Shown here piece after piece: positions 54,182 to 64,000 of a DNA stretch of 64,000 nt. Position 1 is the stretch's first letter, and each line of letters begins with the position of its first letter. The notes below the pieces were generated by a model that was not told the DNA's origin, did not search any database, and was given only the letters and a program-made list of their open reading frames with translations. The translations under genes were made by a program, and so were the position numbers. The DNA lies in NCBI GenBank assembly GCA_034509755.1, contig CM067545.1, forward strand, positions 46,741,062 to 46,805,061, in the 5' to 3' direction. This stretch comes from Anisodus tanguticus. Taxonomy: Eukaryota; Streptophyta; Magnoliopsida; Solanales; Solanaceae.

Positions 54182-55266
54182 CTACGATCTATTGTTTAAC
54201 ATATTTGCTAGCTGTCCTACTTGTGTTTCCAAGTTCCGGATAGATGATCTAGTTTCAGTCATGAACTGAGTTTGGGAATTGGTGAGGGTCAACAAGGCTG
54301 CTTGCAAGTCATTGGGGTCACCTTGTTGAACTTGTGGTTTGGGCTGCTGAGATGGCGAAGCTTGACTCATGGCTATTATTGATTGCTCTGTTGATACTGC
54401 CCTTAGAACTGTGGTTGCTGGTTCTTGTTGTTTCTCCATGAAAAATTAGGGTGATTCCTCCACTAAGTGTTGGAGAATGGGTTGTTGTAGGGCCTCTGAA
54501 AGTTTCCAACTGCCTAAACTTGTGCTTGATCCATAGGTACACTATTGGGATCCACTATTATGCAATGATCAAAAGTATGTAGTCCCACACAAATTTTACA
54601 TCCCACCTGCGTCTGAATAATATTGGCTACCATAGTATTCTGCTGTAATTGCTTTATCAAAGAAGTAACTTGAGCAGTTAACGCAGTGATGGCATCTAAC
54701 TCATGAACTCCAACCACCTTTCTGCTGCTGGTGGATCTTTCATCGGACCACTGATGGTTATTTGTTTCCATATCTTCCAACAGCTCATACGCCTCATTAG
54801 CACTCTTTCTCATTAATGTCCCTCTAGCAGCAACATCAATTATGGTACGAGTAGTACCACACAAACCATTGTAAAAATTATGGACTAACATCCACTGCTC
54901 AAGTCCATGATGAGGACACTTCCTTTGCAACTCTTTAAACCTCTCCCAAGCATCGTACAGAGATTCTGCTTTCAGCTGATAGAAGTTGTTTAGTTCTCCA
55001 CTTTGCTTAGCAGCCTTTGATGGAGGGAAGAATTTTGCAAGAAACTTCTGAGCCAGGTCTTGCCACGTAGTGATAGAGTTAGCTTGCATAGAGTTCAACC
55101 AGCTTTTGGCTCGGTCCCTTTGTGAGAATGGAAAAAGCCTCAACCTAATGGAATCATCAGTAACACCATTGTACTTAAAGGTAGCACATGCCTCCAAGAA
55201 GTTCTCCAAATGCATATGTGGATCTTCTGAGGACAACCCACCAAACTGAACTATGCTCTGGACCAT
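54182..55266 (-). pseudogene. Athila gag, broken after the capsid region
   Basis: Frame 55266-54514 (250 codons) has the retrotransposon gag domain: FGGLSSEDPHMHLENFLEAC, RLRLFPFSQRDRAKSWLNSM, TTWQDLAQKFLAKFFPPSK, LQRKCPHHGLEQWMLVHNFY, and ANEAYELLEDMETNN. The zinc-knuckle-like CKICVGLHTFDHC follows. Downstream the frame shifts and Gln/Ser-rich pieces continue to 54182, with more at 53918-54124. Gag would form the particle. The ATG at 55266 is the first in this frame, but the true start may be upstream. Confidence 0.87.
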
Positions 55267-55678
55267 CTCCAGAATTGCAGGCTTAATTTAGAAATTATTT
55301 GCCTCCACAGCTGGTGGCCTTATGCATGTCTGCACTCTTATAACAGTTGGCAATATGTAGTCCCGTAGGCTCCTCGCAGCAGGATTCTAGGCTTGTGCCT
55401 GCACAAATTCTGTCACCCCTCCATTCAACCCATCATTATTATGTTGGTTTGCCATAACAATTAAATTAGCGATTCTTTTGTTCTTTAGGTTCTGCTTGAA
55501 CGCTTTTTCAATCTCTGGATTCAGAGGAACAATGTTGTCTGCCCCTCTTCTGCTTCACATATAACAAAGCTACCTAAAATTGATCAAAACAATGCACGCA
55601 GATCAAGTCAAAAATGTGTTCTAGGAACAACCAAATTAGAAATAAGATTAATTATTTTGATATTGATAATAATTCAGT

Positions 55679-55695
55679 CCCCGACAACGGCACCA
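55679..55695 (-). other. Athila primer binding site (tRNA-Asp type)
   Basis: TGGTGCCGTTGTCGGGG on the minus strand, six bases from the 5' LTR. It is two transitions from TGGCGCCGTTGCCGGGG, the complement of plant tRNA-Asp 3' ends used by Athila elements. Confidence 0.85.
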
Positions 55696-55701
55696 AAAAC
55701 T

Positions 55702-57006
55702 TGTTGCGGTATTTCTAGATGCTACACAAGTGTACGTATCGCAATTTGTAATTTTTATTTTGTAAGACTGAGTATCGTCCACAGAGACTGATTTATCAAG
55801 TACCAATTAATTAATCTTTAGTTTCTATTTGGCCAACGAATATAAGTGGTGATTTCTAAACCAACGTATTAACAACTAAAATAGATTGCAGGAATAAAAT
55901 AGCAGTGAAAACACAAAAAGTTTAATTCAGTAATGAAGGAAATTAGGGTTTCCAATCTCATCAATAATCCACTCTATCATTCATTAATGCAAGAGTAGCA
56001 ATTCTTCTTCTTGTTAAGATAACTGGTTAACTGAGATGTTCTATATTCCGGTTAGGACATATAAAAACTCAACCTAAAAGAGAATTTTATATATTTCTAT
56101 GATAAATTCGATCACATAGGAGGATTAATATCAATAACCTAAAAAGCTACACAGGCAATCGTGATACTCTCATTCAAGATTAAACCTACGTCTAATCAAG
56201 TATAGCATATTCAAATCTCCCTTTTCAGATCTCGATTTGAAATCATATAGGTAATGAAAACTAATGGCCACTTAATTCTCATTCAATAAACACAAGTTGA
56301 AGAGATCTTAATAGATGAAGAAGAACATTAGCAATACATTAAATCATAATAGAGTTTCAAGTGATTCAACGGAAAACCCTAATAAAAGAAATTAGCTCAT
56401 AGTCATGCTAAGAACTAATTAACTTAATATCCAACATGAACTGAATTTAAGTAAAGAAAAGGAAAAGAACTTGAACAATAGATGTCTCTAATGGCTCCTT
56501 GTTCTCTTATTTCTTGCCTCCAAAGTGTGCCTCATTTTTTCCAAATGTGCCTCCCCCAGCATATATCCCGAATAACCCCCAGAATGGACCTTTTTGCCCT
56601 TGTTAAATTTAGATTTTTTGCTGCTCTGACGTCATCGGCGTCGCGACGCTAAATCGCTTCTAAAAGTTGCTCACTTTCTGCCAATGGGGCACCGCGGCTC
56701 TAATGTTGGGCGTCGCGGCCCTTTAGCTCCGCGGCTCCATGATGTGAAGCGTCGTGACTCTTCAACGTTCTTCATCCGGAATTTATTTAGGCTGCTTTCC
56801 AAGCTTCCCAGGGCTTCTTTGACTCATTTTTTGTGATCGGCTATGCATTTTTGTCCTTAATAACCTTCTATTTCCTTTGGATTCGCCTTATTCCTTTCTG
56901 AATTATTTAGAGCCTGAAAACACAAAACAACACGCATAATACTGCACAAGACAAACAAAAGACTCCCTAAAACACACTATAAAATGGTACTAAAATCTAC
57001 CTAACA
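55702..57006 (-). repeat. Athila 5' LTR
   Basis: 1,305 bp, partner of 45266-46535. Its outer edge CTACCTAACA is followed by the TSD CAAAT (57007-57011). Confidence 0.93.
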
Positions 57007-57011
57007 CAAAT

Positions 57012-58310
57012 GCATGTGCAACTTTTATGGAGTTGATGAATGAGGCATTTCGACCTTACTTGGATTCATTTGTGGTGGTATTCATTGATGACATCTTGAT
57101 CTATTCTTAGAGCGATGGGGAGCACGAGCAGTATTTGAGGATCGTTCTTGGTATTATGAAGGAGAACCAACGCTATGAAATTTTTTCAAAGTGTGAGTTT
57201 TGGCTTAATTCGATAGCCTTCTTGGGGCATGTGGTGACCAAAGATGGTATTATGGTAGATTCCAAGAAGATTGAGGCAGTCAAGGATTGGGTTCGGCCCG
57301 ATTCAGTCACCGAGGTTCAAAGTTTTATCGACCTTATAGGGTATTATCAGAAATTCATGGCGGGATTTTCATCCATTGCAGCTCCGTTGACTAGATTGAC
57401 CTAAAATAATATAGCTTTTCAGTGGTCGAAAGAGTGTGAGATGAGCTTCCAAAAGCTCAAGGCCTTATTGATTACCACTTTGATTTTGACCTTGCCAGTT
57501 GAGGAAAGAGCTTTATCGTGTATTATAATTCTTCTGGAGTAGGTCTTGGGTGTGTGTTGATGCAGAAAGGGAAAGTGATAGTATATGGTTCGAGGCAATT
57601 GAAGGTTCATGAAAAGAATTATCCCCTCATGACTTAGAGTTGACGGCGATCATATTTGCATTGAAGATTTGGAAGCACTATCTCTATGGTGCGCATTGTG
57701 AGATTTACACCAACTATCATAGTCTTCAGTACTTGTTCAATCAGAAAAATCTTAATTTGAGGCAGCGTAGGTGGTTGGATATTCTGAAAGACTATGACAC
57801 GACTATCTCGTATCACCCGAGCAAAGCGAATGTTGTGGCAGATGCCTTGAGTCGTAAGGCGGTGAGCATGGGTAGTTTGGCTATGTTGCATGTGGAGGAG
57901 TGTACTTTGGCTATGGATATTCAGTCTTTGGCCAATCGGTTTGTTAGGCTTGATATCTCAGAGCCTGGTATGATGTTAGCTTGTGTGGAGGCACGGTCTT
58001 CCTTATTGGAGAAGATTAGATCCCAGCAGTTTGATGATGCTCAGTTGTGCAAAATTTGTGACAAGGTATTGCGAGGAGAGGAAAAAGAGGTTGTGATTGA
58101 TAATGATGGTGTCTTGAGGATCAATGGTTGGATTTTTGTTCCTAGGGTGGGTGACTTGACTAGATTTATCATGGATGAGGCACATAGTTTGAAGTACTCC
58201 ATTCATCCAGGGGCTACGAAGATGTACCGTGACTTGAGACAACATTATTGGTGGTACAGGATGAAGGGAGACATAGTGGAGTTTGTGTCCCGGTGTTTAA
58301 ATTTCTAATA
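57012..58310 (+). pseudogene. Tekay RT second half, RNase H and integrase zinc finger
   Basis: It resumes exactly after the TSD: MELMNEAFRPY, then FIDDILIYS (RT catalytic aspartates, about 57080), KCEFWLNSIAFLGHVV, GYYQKFMAGFSSIAAPLTRL. RNase H follows with AIIFALKIWKHYLYG, YTNYHSLQYLF (N where D is usual), WLDILKDYDTTISYHP and ADALSRKA, then the integrase N-terminus with GATKMYRDLRQHYWWYRMKG and VSRCLNF, where the last zinc cysteine is lost. Stops occur at about 57109, 57402 and 58306. Confidence 0.87.
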
Positions 58311-59476
58311 AGTGAAATATGAGCACCAGAGGCCTAGTGGTGTGCTTTATATGATTCTCATTCCCGAGTGGAAGTGGCAGCGAATTGCCATGGATTTCAT
58401 GGTAGGATTGCCCCGTACCTTGGGTAAGTTTGATGATATATGAGTCATTGTGGACAAGTTAACCAAATCTGTCAATTTCATTCCAGTTCAAATGACTTAT
58501 AATTAAAAGAAGTTGGTTAGCATCTACATTCGAGAGATAGTCCAATTGCATGAGGTACCCATTTCTATCATTTCTGACTGGGGTACGCAGTTTACTTCTC
58601 ACTTTTGGCGATCTATGCAAAAGGAGTTGGGTACTAGAGTGGAGCTTATTACAACATTTCACCCTCAGACCGATGGCTAGTCTGAGCGGAATATTCAGGT
58701 TCTCGAGGATATATTGTGAGCCTGTGTGATTGGCTTTGATGGCCATTGGGAACAATTTCTACCCTTTATGGAGTTTGCTTACAACAACAATTACCATTCG
58801 ACTATTGAGATGGCACCATTTGAGGCCTTGTATGGTAGGAGGTGTTGTTCACCGGTCGGGTGGTTTGATGCTTTTGAGGTTCGACCTTGGGGTACCGATC
58901 TTTTGAGAGATTCGTTGGATAAGGTTAAGTTAATCCAGGGCCAGCTTCTTATAGCCCAAAGCAAAGATAAGAGTTATGCAGACCGAAAAGTTCACCCTTT
59001 AGAGTTTATAATTGGAGAGAGAGTTTTGCTGAAGGTTTCACCCATGAATGGTGTGATGAGGTTTGGGAAGAAAAAAAGGTTAGTCCGAGGTTATTGGTCC
59101 TTTTGAGTTCATGGACAGAGTTGGTGAGATGGCCTATGAGTTGGCTTTACCTCCTGGATTATCTAGGGTGCACCTTGTATTTCATGTGTCGATGTTGATA
59201 AAGTCTATGATTGATGATTCTCATGTGACTAGCTAGGATTCGATGACACTGGACCAGAACTTAGCTTATGAGGAGGAGCCTGTAGCTATTTTAGACAGGC
59301 ATGTTCAAAAGTTGAGGTCCAAAGAGATAGCTTCCGTGAAAGTGCAGTGGAGGAATCGCTTAGTGGAGGAAGCTACATGGGAGACCGAGTCCGATATGCA
59401 GACTGACTACCCTAAGCTATTTGAGTGTCCAGGTATTTCCTTTTCTTTACCGTTCGAGGACGAAAGTTATTTTTAG
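58311..59476 (+). pseudogene. Tekay integrase core and chromodomain-like tail
   Basis: The core reads MDFMVGLPRTLGKFDD, VDKLTKSVNFIPV, IISDWGTQFTSHFW, ELITTFHPQTDG and WEQFLPFMEFAYNNNYHST, APFEALYGRRC, with catalytic D and D present. The C-terminus has KVHPLEFIIGERVLLKVSP and, after a frame break near 59105, EEEPVAILDRHVQKLRSKEI, VQWRNRLVEEATWETESDM, the chromodomain-like ending of plant chromoviruses that targets integration to certain chromatin. Stops after FDD and DG are TGA and TAG where TGG and CAG are usual. Confidence 0.87.
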
Positions 59477-59486
59477 TTGTACATGA

Positions 59487-62312
59487 TGTAACGACTCGAA
59501 AAGTCATTTTGCTTATTTTGCATGGGAACCCCTAAATTACCCTTCCCGAGTCTTTGTCTACCTGTTTGTGACTTGCGGGGATGGTGACATGGTTCCCGAG
59601 GCGATCAGATAGGTTTTGGATCTATTTTAGTAGGTTTGAGAAATCCTAAGTTAAGGGAATAGAAGAGTTTGACCCATAGTTGACTTTTGGATAAATGCGC
59701 TCTGTTTGTAGTTTCATCAGTTCCATTAGCTCCGAAATGCCGTTTATGACGTAGTTGAGCCTTTGGTTCGGGTCCCGAGGCAACCTAGTGTATTTTGGGG
59801 GTTTAGTTGAGAAATTATGGAATTAGAACTTAAGAGTTGATTTTAGTCAAGCATGAACCTTAGAGTCTTTTTCTTGGAATCCGAGTGCGTGAGCAGGTCT
59901 GGATTGTGTTTTCTGATAGGATTGCATGTTTTGTTTATGTCCCGGAGGTCCCGGGAGTGTTTCGGGTGGTTGATGGAGGTTTTGGTATTCTTGGACTGCT
60001 GCTGGTAACTGGTGTCCACGCCAGCGACCATGCGTCCGCCTCGGCGGAGGCCAGGCTCGCCGAAGCGAGACTGGACTTAGCGATGATAGTCTACTTTTGT
60101 GGATGGATTCTTCGCCAGGGCGCGTGCGCCTCATCGGATCTTGCTTTCACCCTAGCGAGTGGCGGAGTTTAAGTGGATTCGCCCCAGCGGATAGGGATTC
60201 CGCCGAGGCGTGTCCGCTCCAGTGGAATCGACCACACCGGAACGGATGAACTGTTCAGATTATAAGAGTTATGACCTAGAATTATTTCTCATTCGCCAAA
60301 TATTTTCCTTGGGATTGGAGCTCGACCAGTACGGTGTTCTTGAGGATTTCAAGAGAAAATTCATCACTAGAGATATAATCCCACCCTTCCCCTTTAATTA
60401 TTGTGTACTAGTTAAGTTTTTATCTTAAGTATGTTTCTTATATGGGAGAAATGGTAGAAATGCCTTGTTGAGACTAAGAGAGTTGTATTTGGGAATTGAA
60501 TATTAGTTTGTTGTGGTTAATATTGTAAACTAACGATGTATTAGACTAGTAGATGGTGATTACTTGACCAATTTCATGATTAAAACCCTTTTGGGAATTG
60601 GGGAAGATTCTAGGGTTAGAAATTGGGGCTTTTTCCCATTTCATGAAATTAAGGATCCAATCGGACTTTGTTGTTAAATTAACTTGGGATTATGATTATC
60701 TAGCATGTATTGATACTATCTGAGTAGAAAAGTTCGTATATTGATAATGTGGACTCGGGGTTCCTTTATAATTTAGCTTGGGGATTATGGGTACCGTTAG
60801 ACACGTAATCTCATATAATTGATATGATCGATCAGAGTGGGCTCGTGAGGAGGCTCGACGAAAGGGGAAAGCAGTTGCGTGAGTTCTTCGGCTTTAATTC
60901 AAGCAAGTTGAGACTTTCTAGACTCTAATGTATCATTCATGTGTTGGTATGCTATGTAATGAATTAATTAGAGTAATGGGAATTGAGAGTCCCGTATTAG
61001 TGAGGTGACGAGCACTAATACAGGTACCGGTGAACTTAATTGGGCAATTAATAAACTAGTATAATGCATGTGAAAGAGTTTATGTGTTTAGCCTTCGGGC
61101 CACGGGCGTGGTGCATAAATCCGCTTAGGTTGGTATGATTGCTATTTACTTTGACTTGTAGCCATGTTGATATGATATTCCTGATTTGACTTGGCATGCA
61201 TTCATCACTCCACATCTCGTCTGAACACTTGAATAGAATCTGATAATTCTTATACTACTGATTATGTTGTTTGCATGGTGTACACATATCAATATCATTC
61301 ATACATATTATAATTGGCATTGAACTGTTGAAATACTGCTGAGAGAGGCTTGGGAAGCTGGTTGTTGGATATGGTACATGATACGAGAGTGATGACTGAT
61401 GATGACACTTCAGCCGCAGAGTTGGTATCCAATGGGATCAGATGGGTATATGGACCTCATGAGTCCCTCATGGCTCACATGACAGATACTACATCAATAT
61501 GTGTATATGAGGTACATGTGGCCATTGCATACATACATATCACTTGCATTGCATTCATTCATATTTTGATATGTATTTGGGGCTATATGTGCTCGGTACT
61601 GATCTTTGATATACTTAAACTCTTTTGGTTTGATGGAAGAAATACTCTTAATTTACACTTATATCATTGTGAGACTTGAGTGGAGTATCTTGATAGGTCT
61701 AGACGCCTGAATGGGGTTAGGCTGAACCTTGTTATAAACCTGAGAATGTGAGAGTACTTGTATAATATCGAACTGTAGACTTACTATTAGGTTGGTTAAC
61801 TGATTACTTATTATGTCTAACTAACTAATTTGTAGAGAGGTATTGGAAAGTACCAACCCTCATCATTGTTACAGCTAGGGTCGGTCGATGATGCTTCTGA
61901 GTACACATATTTTTCGCACTCACTATACGCTTGCTGCACTCTATGTGCAAGTACTGAGCCGGAGGACGGAGAAGCTGACAGAGCATAGCTCATTGGAGAT
62001 CTTTTGGAGAGTACAGGGTGAGCCGCTGACACATCCCCGGTACTGGAACTCTTTTTATCTATCTTTATGGTTTTTGTCTTTGTTATATCCATACAGATTA
62101 TGTATTTTCTATTCAGACTTGTATTCATATATTTAGAGCTTGTACTCATGACTACTGAATCTATTTGGGGTTCTCCTTTTTCAGACTATGTATTATTATT
62201 AAGACTTGTTAGATTTCTTATTTATTTCAGCATTATCGTATGCCGTATGTTGGGTTCGCCTACGGATTAGGGTATGTGCCCTCACGGCACAATGGAAATT
62301 TGGGTCGTGAAA
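59487..62312 (+). repeat. Right (3') Tekay LTR, full length
   Basis: It starts TGTAACGACTCGAAAAGTCA, typical of Solanaceae gypsy LTRs, and ends near GGGTCGTGA (62310-62312; the CA end seems mutated). Its 2.83 kb is in the Tekay range. The last 1,545 bp match the left LTR. It includes a GC-rich dyad array at 60015-60245. No gene is contained; frames at 59843-60172 and 61350-61679 are incidental. Confidence 0.85.
60015..60245. repeat. GC-rich imperfect dyads inside the Tekay LTR
   Basis: A series of short hairpin-like words of the form CGCC..GGCG or TCGCC..AGCGA occurs here (CGCCTCGGCGGA, TCGCCGAAGCGA, CGCCCCAGCGGA, CGCCGAGGCGT), with 15-40 bp between them. The truncated left LTR lacks this segment. 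Confidence 0.75.
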
Positions 62313-62640
62313 TTAAAATTTCTCTTTTACAACGGTCGAAGAGTCAATATGTAGAGCAAATACAATATTAATGCTATGAAAACTTGGGAATTGTATGTTA
62401 AAGTTCTTGTGTTGACTTGAACGAGTCTAATTACAATTAAATTTGACATATCCAATAATTATTGTGTACTGCTAGCAAACTATATAATTTATTTCATGTT
62501 ATAGACCTATTGGGGACCAAAGTAGTTTTCCGGCTTCAGCTTTTCAATTTTCAAAATATTTTTGCTGACTAGGGGTCGGTTTGGTATAAAGGAAATACAT
62601 TTTTATGAAATATAAGTGTTTTTACTTATATAGTCATGAA
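62313..62640. other. Spacer between Tekay LTR and L1 LINE
   Basis: AT-rich, with no gene recognised. Confidence 0.4.
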
Positions 62641-64000
62641 TTAGTGAAAGGGTATCGGAGGAAGGGAGTGCCTCAAAATAGACATGCGAAAAGCTTATGA
62701 TTCAGTTGAATGGGTCTACTTCTCAATGGTTACACTTCCCTAACATCTTTGTAAAATGGATTATGCAATGTGTGAAACAGTAAACACTGTTTCTTACTCA
62801 ATTGTGAATAATGAGAATCCTACCAAACCCTTTGATGCTAAAAGGAGGGTGAGACAAGGGGACCCCTTATCACCATTCTTATTTGTAATTGCTATGAAAT
62901 ATTTGAGTAGGATCCTAAAAAAGCTCAAAAACAATCATGATTTCAACTTTCACCCTAGGTGGGAGAAAATGAACCTGATACAATTAGGCTTTGCAGATGT
63001 CCTCTTAATTTTTTTGTAGAGGGGTAAAACAAGAGTAGCACCGTATTACTCAGGCTCTGAGTTTCACCACTGGCACCTTACCCTTCAGATATCTAAGGTG
63101 TCCCTCTGAGTTCCAAAAGAATGTCTATAGGACAGTGTCAATCCCTTTTAGACAAAATGATAGGGAAGATTACCACCTGGACTGCAAAATTCCTCTCTTA
63201 TGCAGGCAGACTGCAATTGATCAGAAGTGTGTTATTGATAATCCAAAATTTTTGGTCTTAAATATTTGTACTCTCAAAGAAAATCATCCACCAAAATTCA
63301 CACAATGTAAAGGAAGTTCCTTTGGACTGGTAGTGTAGAACCAACTAAGAAAGCATTGGTAGCCTGGGATGCTTTATGTTTGCCTATGACAGCAGGAGGT
63401 CTGAATATCATAAATATATATGTGTGGAACAGGACAGCCATACTTAAACATCTATGGAATATTTGTAAGAAAAAAGACAAACTCTGGATTCAATGGGTAC
63501 ATGCTTACTATATCAAGGGCAATGAAGTATGGAATACAACAGCAAATCAGGCATCATAGGTTATCAGAAAGGTGTTCAAAGCACAGAAGTATTTGGAGGA
63601 AGCTGGGATAACACAAGTAGAATTCATGCAAGTGCAAGAGTACTCAATCAGGAAGATGTATAAAAGGCTGAGAGGGGAACTTTCAAAGATTTAGTGGCAT
63701 AAGATGATACGCAACAATCAAGGATGCCCAAAATGGATATTTATTCAATACTTAGCAATTCTTCAGAGGCTTGTAACTAAAAATACACTAACCAAATGAA
63801 AGATCAAATGCACTCCAACTTTTTCTTTCTGTGAAGCCAGTCCAGAGAGTATAAAACACTTATTTTTCCAATGTCCAGTATCCTCTAGGATATGGAAAAA
63901 GATTCTCAAGTGGAAAAACATTCATAGGAGAGCTCTGAGCTGGGAATAGGAACAGTGGTGGGCTAGACAGTTTGCAAGGGAAAACAGTGCAAAAGCAGAG
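62641..64000 (+). mobile_element. L1-type LINE, partial, running out of the window
   Basis: Plus-strand pieces of ORF2: CLKIDMRKAYDSVEWVYFSM (RT start, about 62670), RRVRQGDPLSPFLFVIAMKY (62845), QLGFADVLLIF where the catalytic FADD has become FADV (62985), then ALVAWDALCLPMTAGGLNII, WNRTAILKHLWNICKKKDKL and a zf-RVT-like FCEASPESIKHLFFQCPVSS (about 63825). Stops and shifts are frequent. ORF2 would nick DNA and reverse-transcribe LINE RNA; the lost aspartate and broken frames make it inactive. The 3' end lies beyond 64000. Confidence 0.88.

Larger units (their letters stand above)
45266..57006 (-). mobile_element. Athila-type gypsy retrotransposon, full structure, decayed
   Basis: LTRs 45266-46535 and 55702-57006 start TGTTGC and end CTACCTAACA. 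A perfect TSD CAAAT flanks them. On the minus strand the order is 5' LTR (55702-57006), primer site (tRNA-Asp type), gag, protease, RT, RNase H, integrase, an env-position ORF, polypurine tract (AAGTTTGGGGGTGTT, 46536-46550) and 3' LTR. The two LTRs differ by scattered substitutions and a 35-bp length difference, so insertion is not very recent. This layout, with the extra ORF, is that of Athila (non-chromovirus gypsy). Confidence 0.92.
40993..62312 (+). mobile_element. Tekay/Del-type gypsy chromovirus hosting a nested Athila element
   Basis: Direct repeats 40993-42536 and 60768-62312 are LTR sequence; coding parts between run on the plus strand in the gypsy order gag, protease, RT, RNase H, integrase, chromodomain-like tail. 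The Athila insertion (45266-57006) splits RT. The 2.8-kb LTR, tRNA-Met primer site and C-terminal chromodomain-like motif point to the Tekay (Del) chromovirus lineage. The left LTR lacks its first 1.28 kb. Many in-frame stops show the element is old and inactive. Confidence 0.85.

Noticed and set aside
1..64000. CRISPR arrays, bacterial operons, tRNA or rRNA genes
   Set aside because: No regularly spaced repeat-spacer pattern and no RNA gene cloverleaf or rRNA segment was recognised. The tRNA-like heads belong to SINEs.

Overview
This window is plant nuclear DNA, almost certainly from a Solanaceae genome. The evidence is intron-split plant genes, two Solanaceae-type SINEs, an RTE-clade LINE with the typical Solanaceae 3' end, and dense plant LTR retrotransposons. 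There is no bacterial or organellar gene organisation. I cannot name the species from sequence alone.

Three host loci are recognisable. (1) A complete eight-exon WD40 gene, the plant orthologue of WDR83/MORG1, lies on the minus strand at 5527-14797. It encodes 299 residues and every splice junction has GT/AG in the right phase. Intron 1 holds two 5'-truncated L1 LINEs with target-site duplications (TSDs) and a SINE that carries a second insertion. (2) An intronless egg-cell-secreted EC1-like pseudogene (21146-21600, plus) is broken by a 47-bp tandem duplication and a TGG-to-TGA stop, and sits between fragments of one copia family. (3) A fasciclin-like arabinogalactan protein gene (37947-38659, minus) has one frameshift; a hAT transposon with a perfect 8-bp TSD sits about 32 bp after its stop codon.

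The rest is transposable elements. From left to right: a copia LTR and RNase H remnant (487-1064) joined by an 858-bp almost pure purine tract to a decayed hAT element (to 4323); WDR83; a tandem triplication and an LTR end with primer site (14866-15707); a gag-only gypsy relic (15720-18870); a 348-bp CACTA MITE (19882-20229); the copia/EC1 cluster (20740-22860); hAT copy 2 (23396-26357); a SINE (27984-28149) with a short copia element inserted in its TSD (28166-30261); an RTE LINE (32200-35432); hAT copy 3 (36195-37907); FLA; and AT-rich filler.

The right third is a nest. A Tekay/Del-type chromovirus (about 40993-62312, plus) is interrupted in its reverse transcriptase by an 11.7-kb Athila-type gypsy element (45266-57006, minus) flanked by a perfect CAAAT TSD. 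The Athila element keeps both LTRs, primer site, polypurine tract, gag, protease, RT, RNase H, integrase and an env-position ORF, all decayed. The window ends inside an L1 LINE (62641-64000).

No clearly new enzyme or defence system is visible. The most unusual items are the purine-tract junction, the hAT family with GC-rich ends and its retained C-terminal transposase ORF, the non-canonical TA..CA copia element, the GC-palindrome motif repeated in the Athila LTRs and interior, and the EC1 locus between copia fragments.
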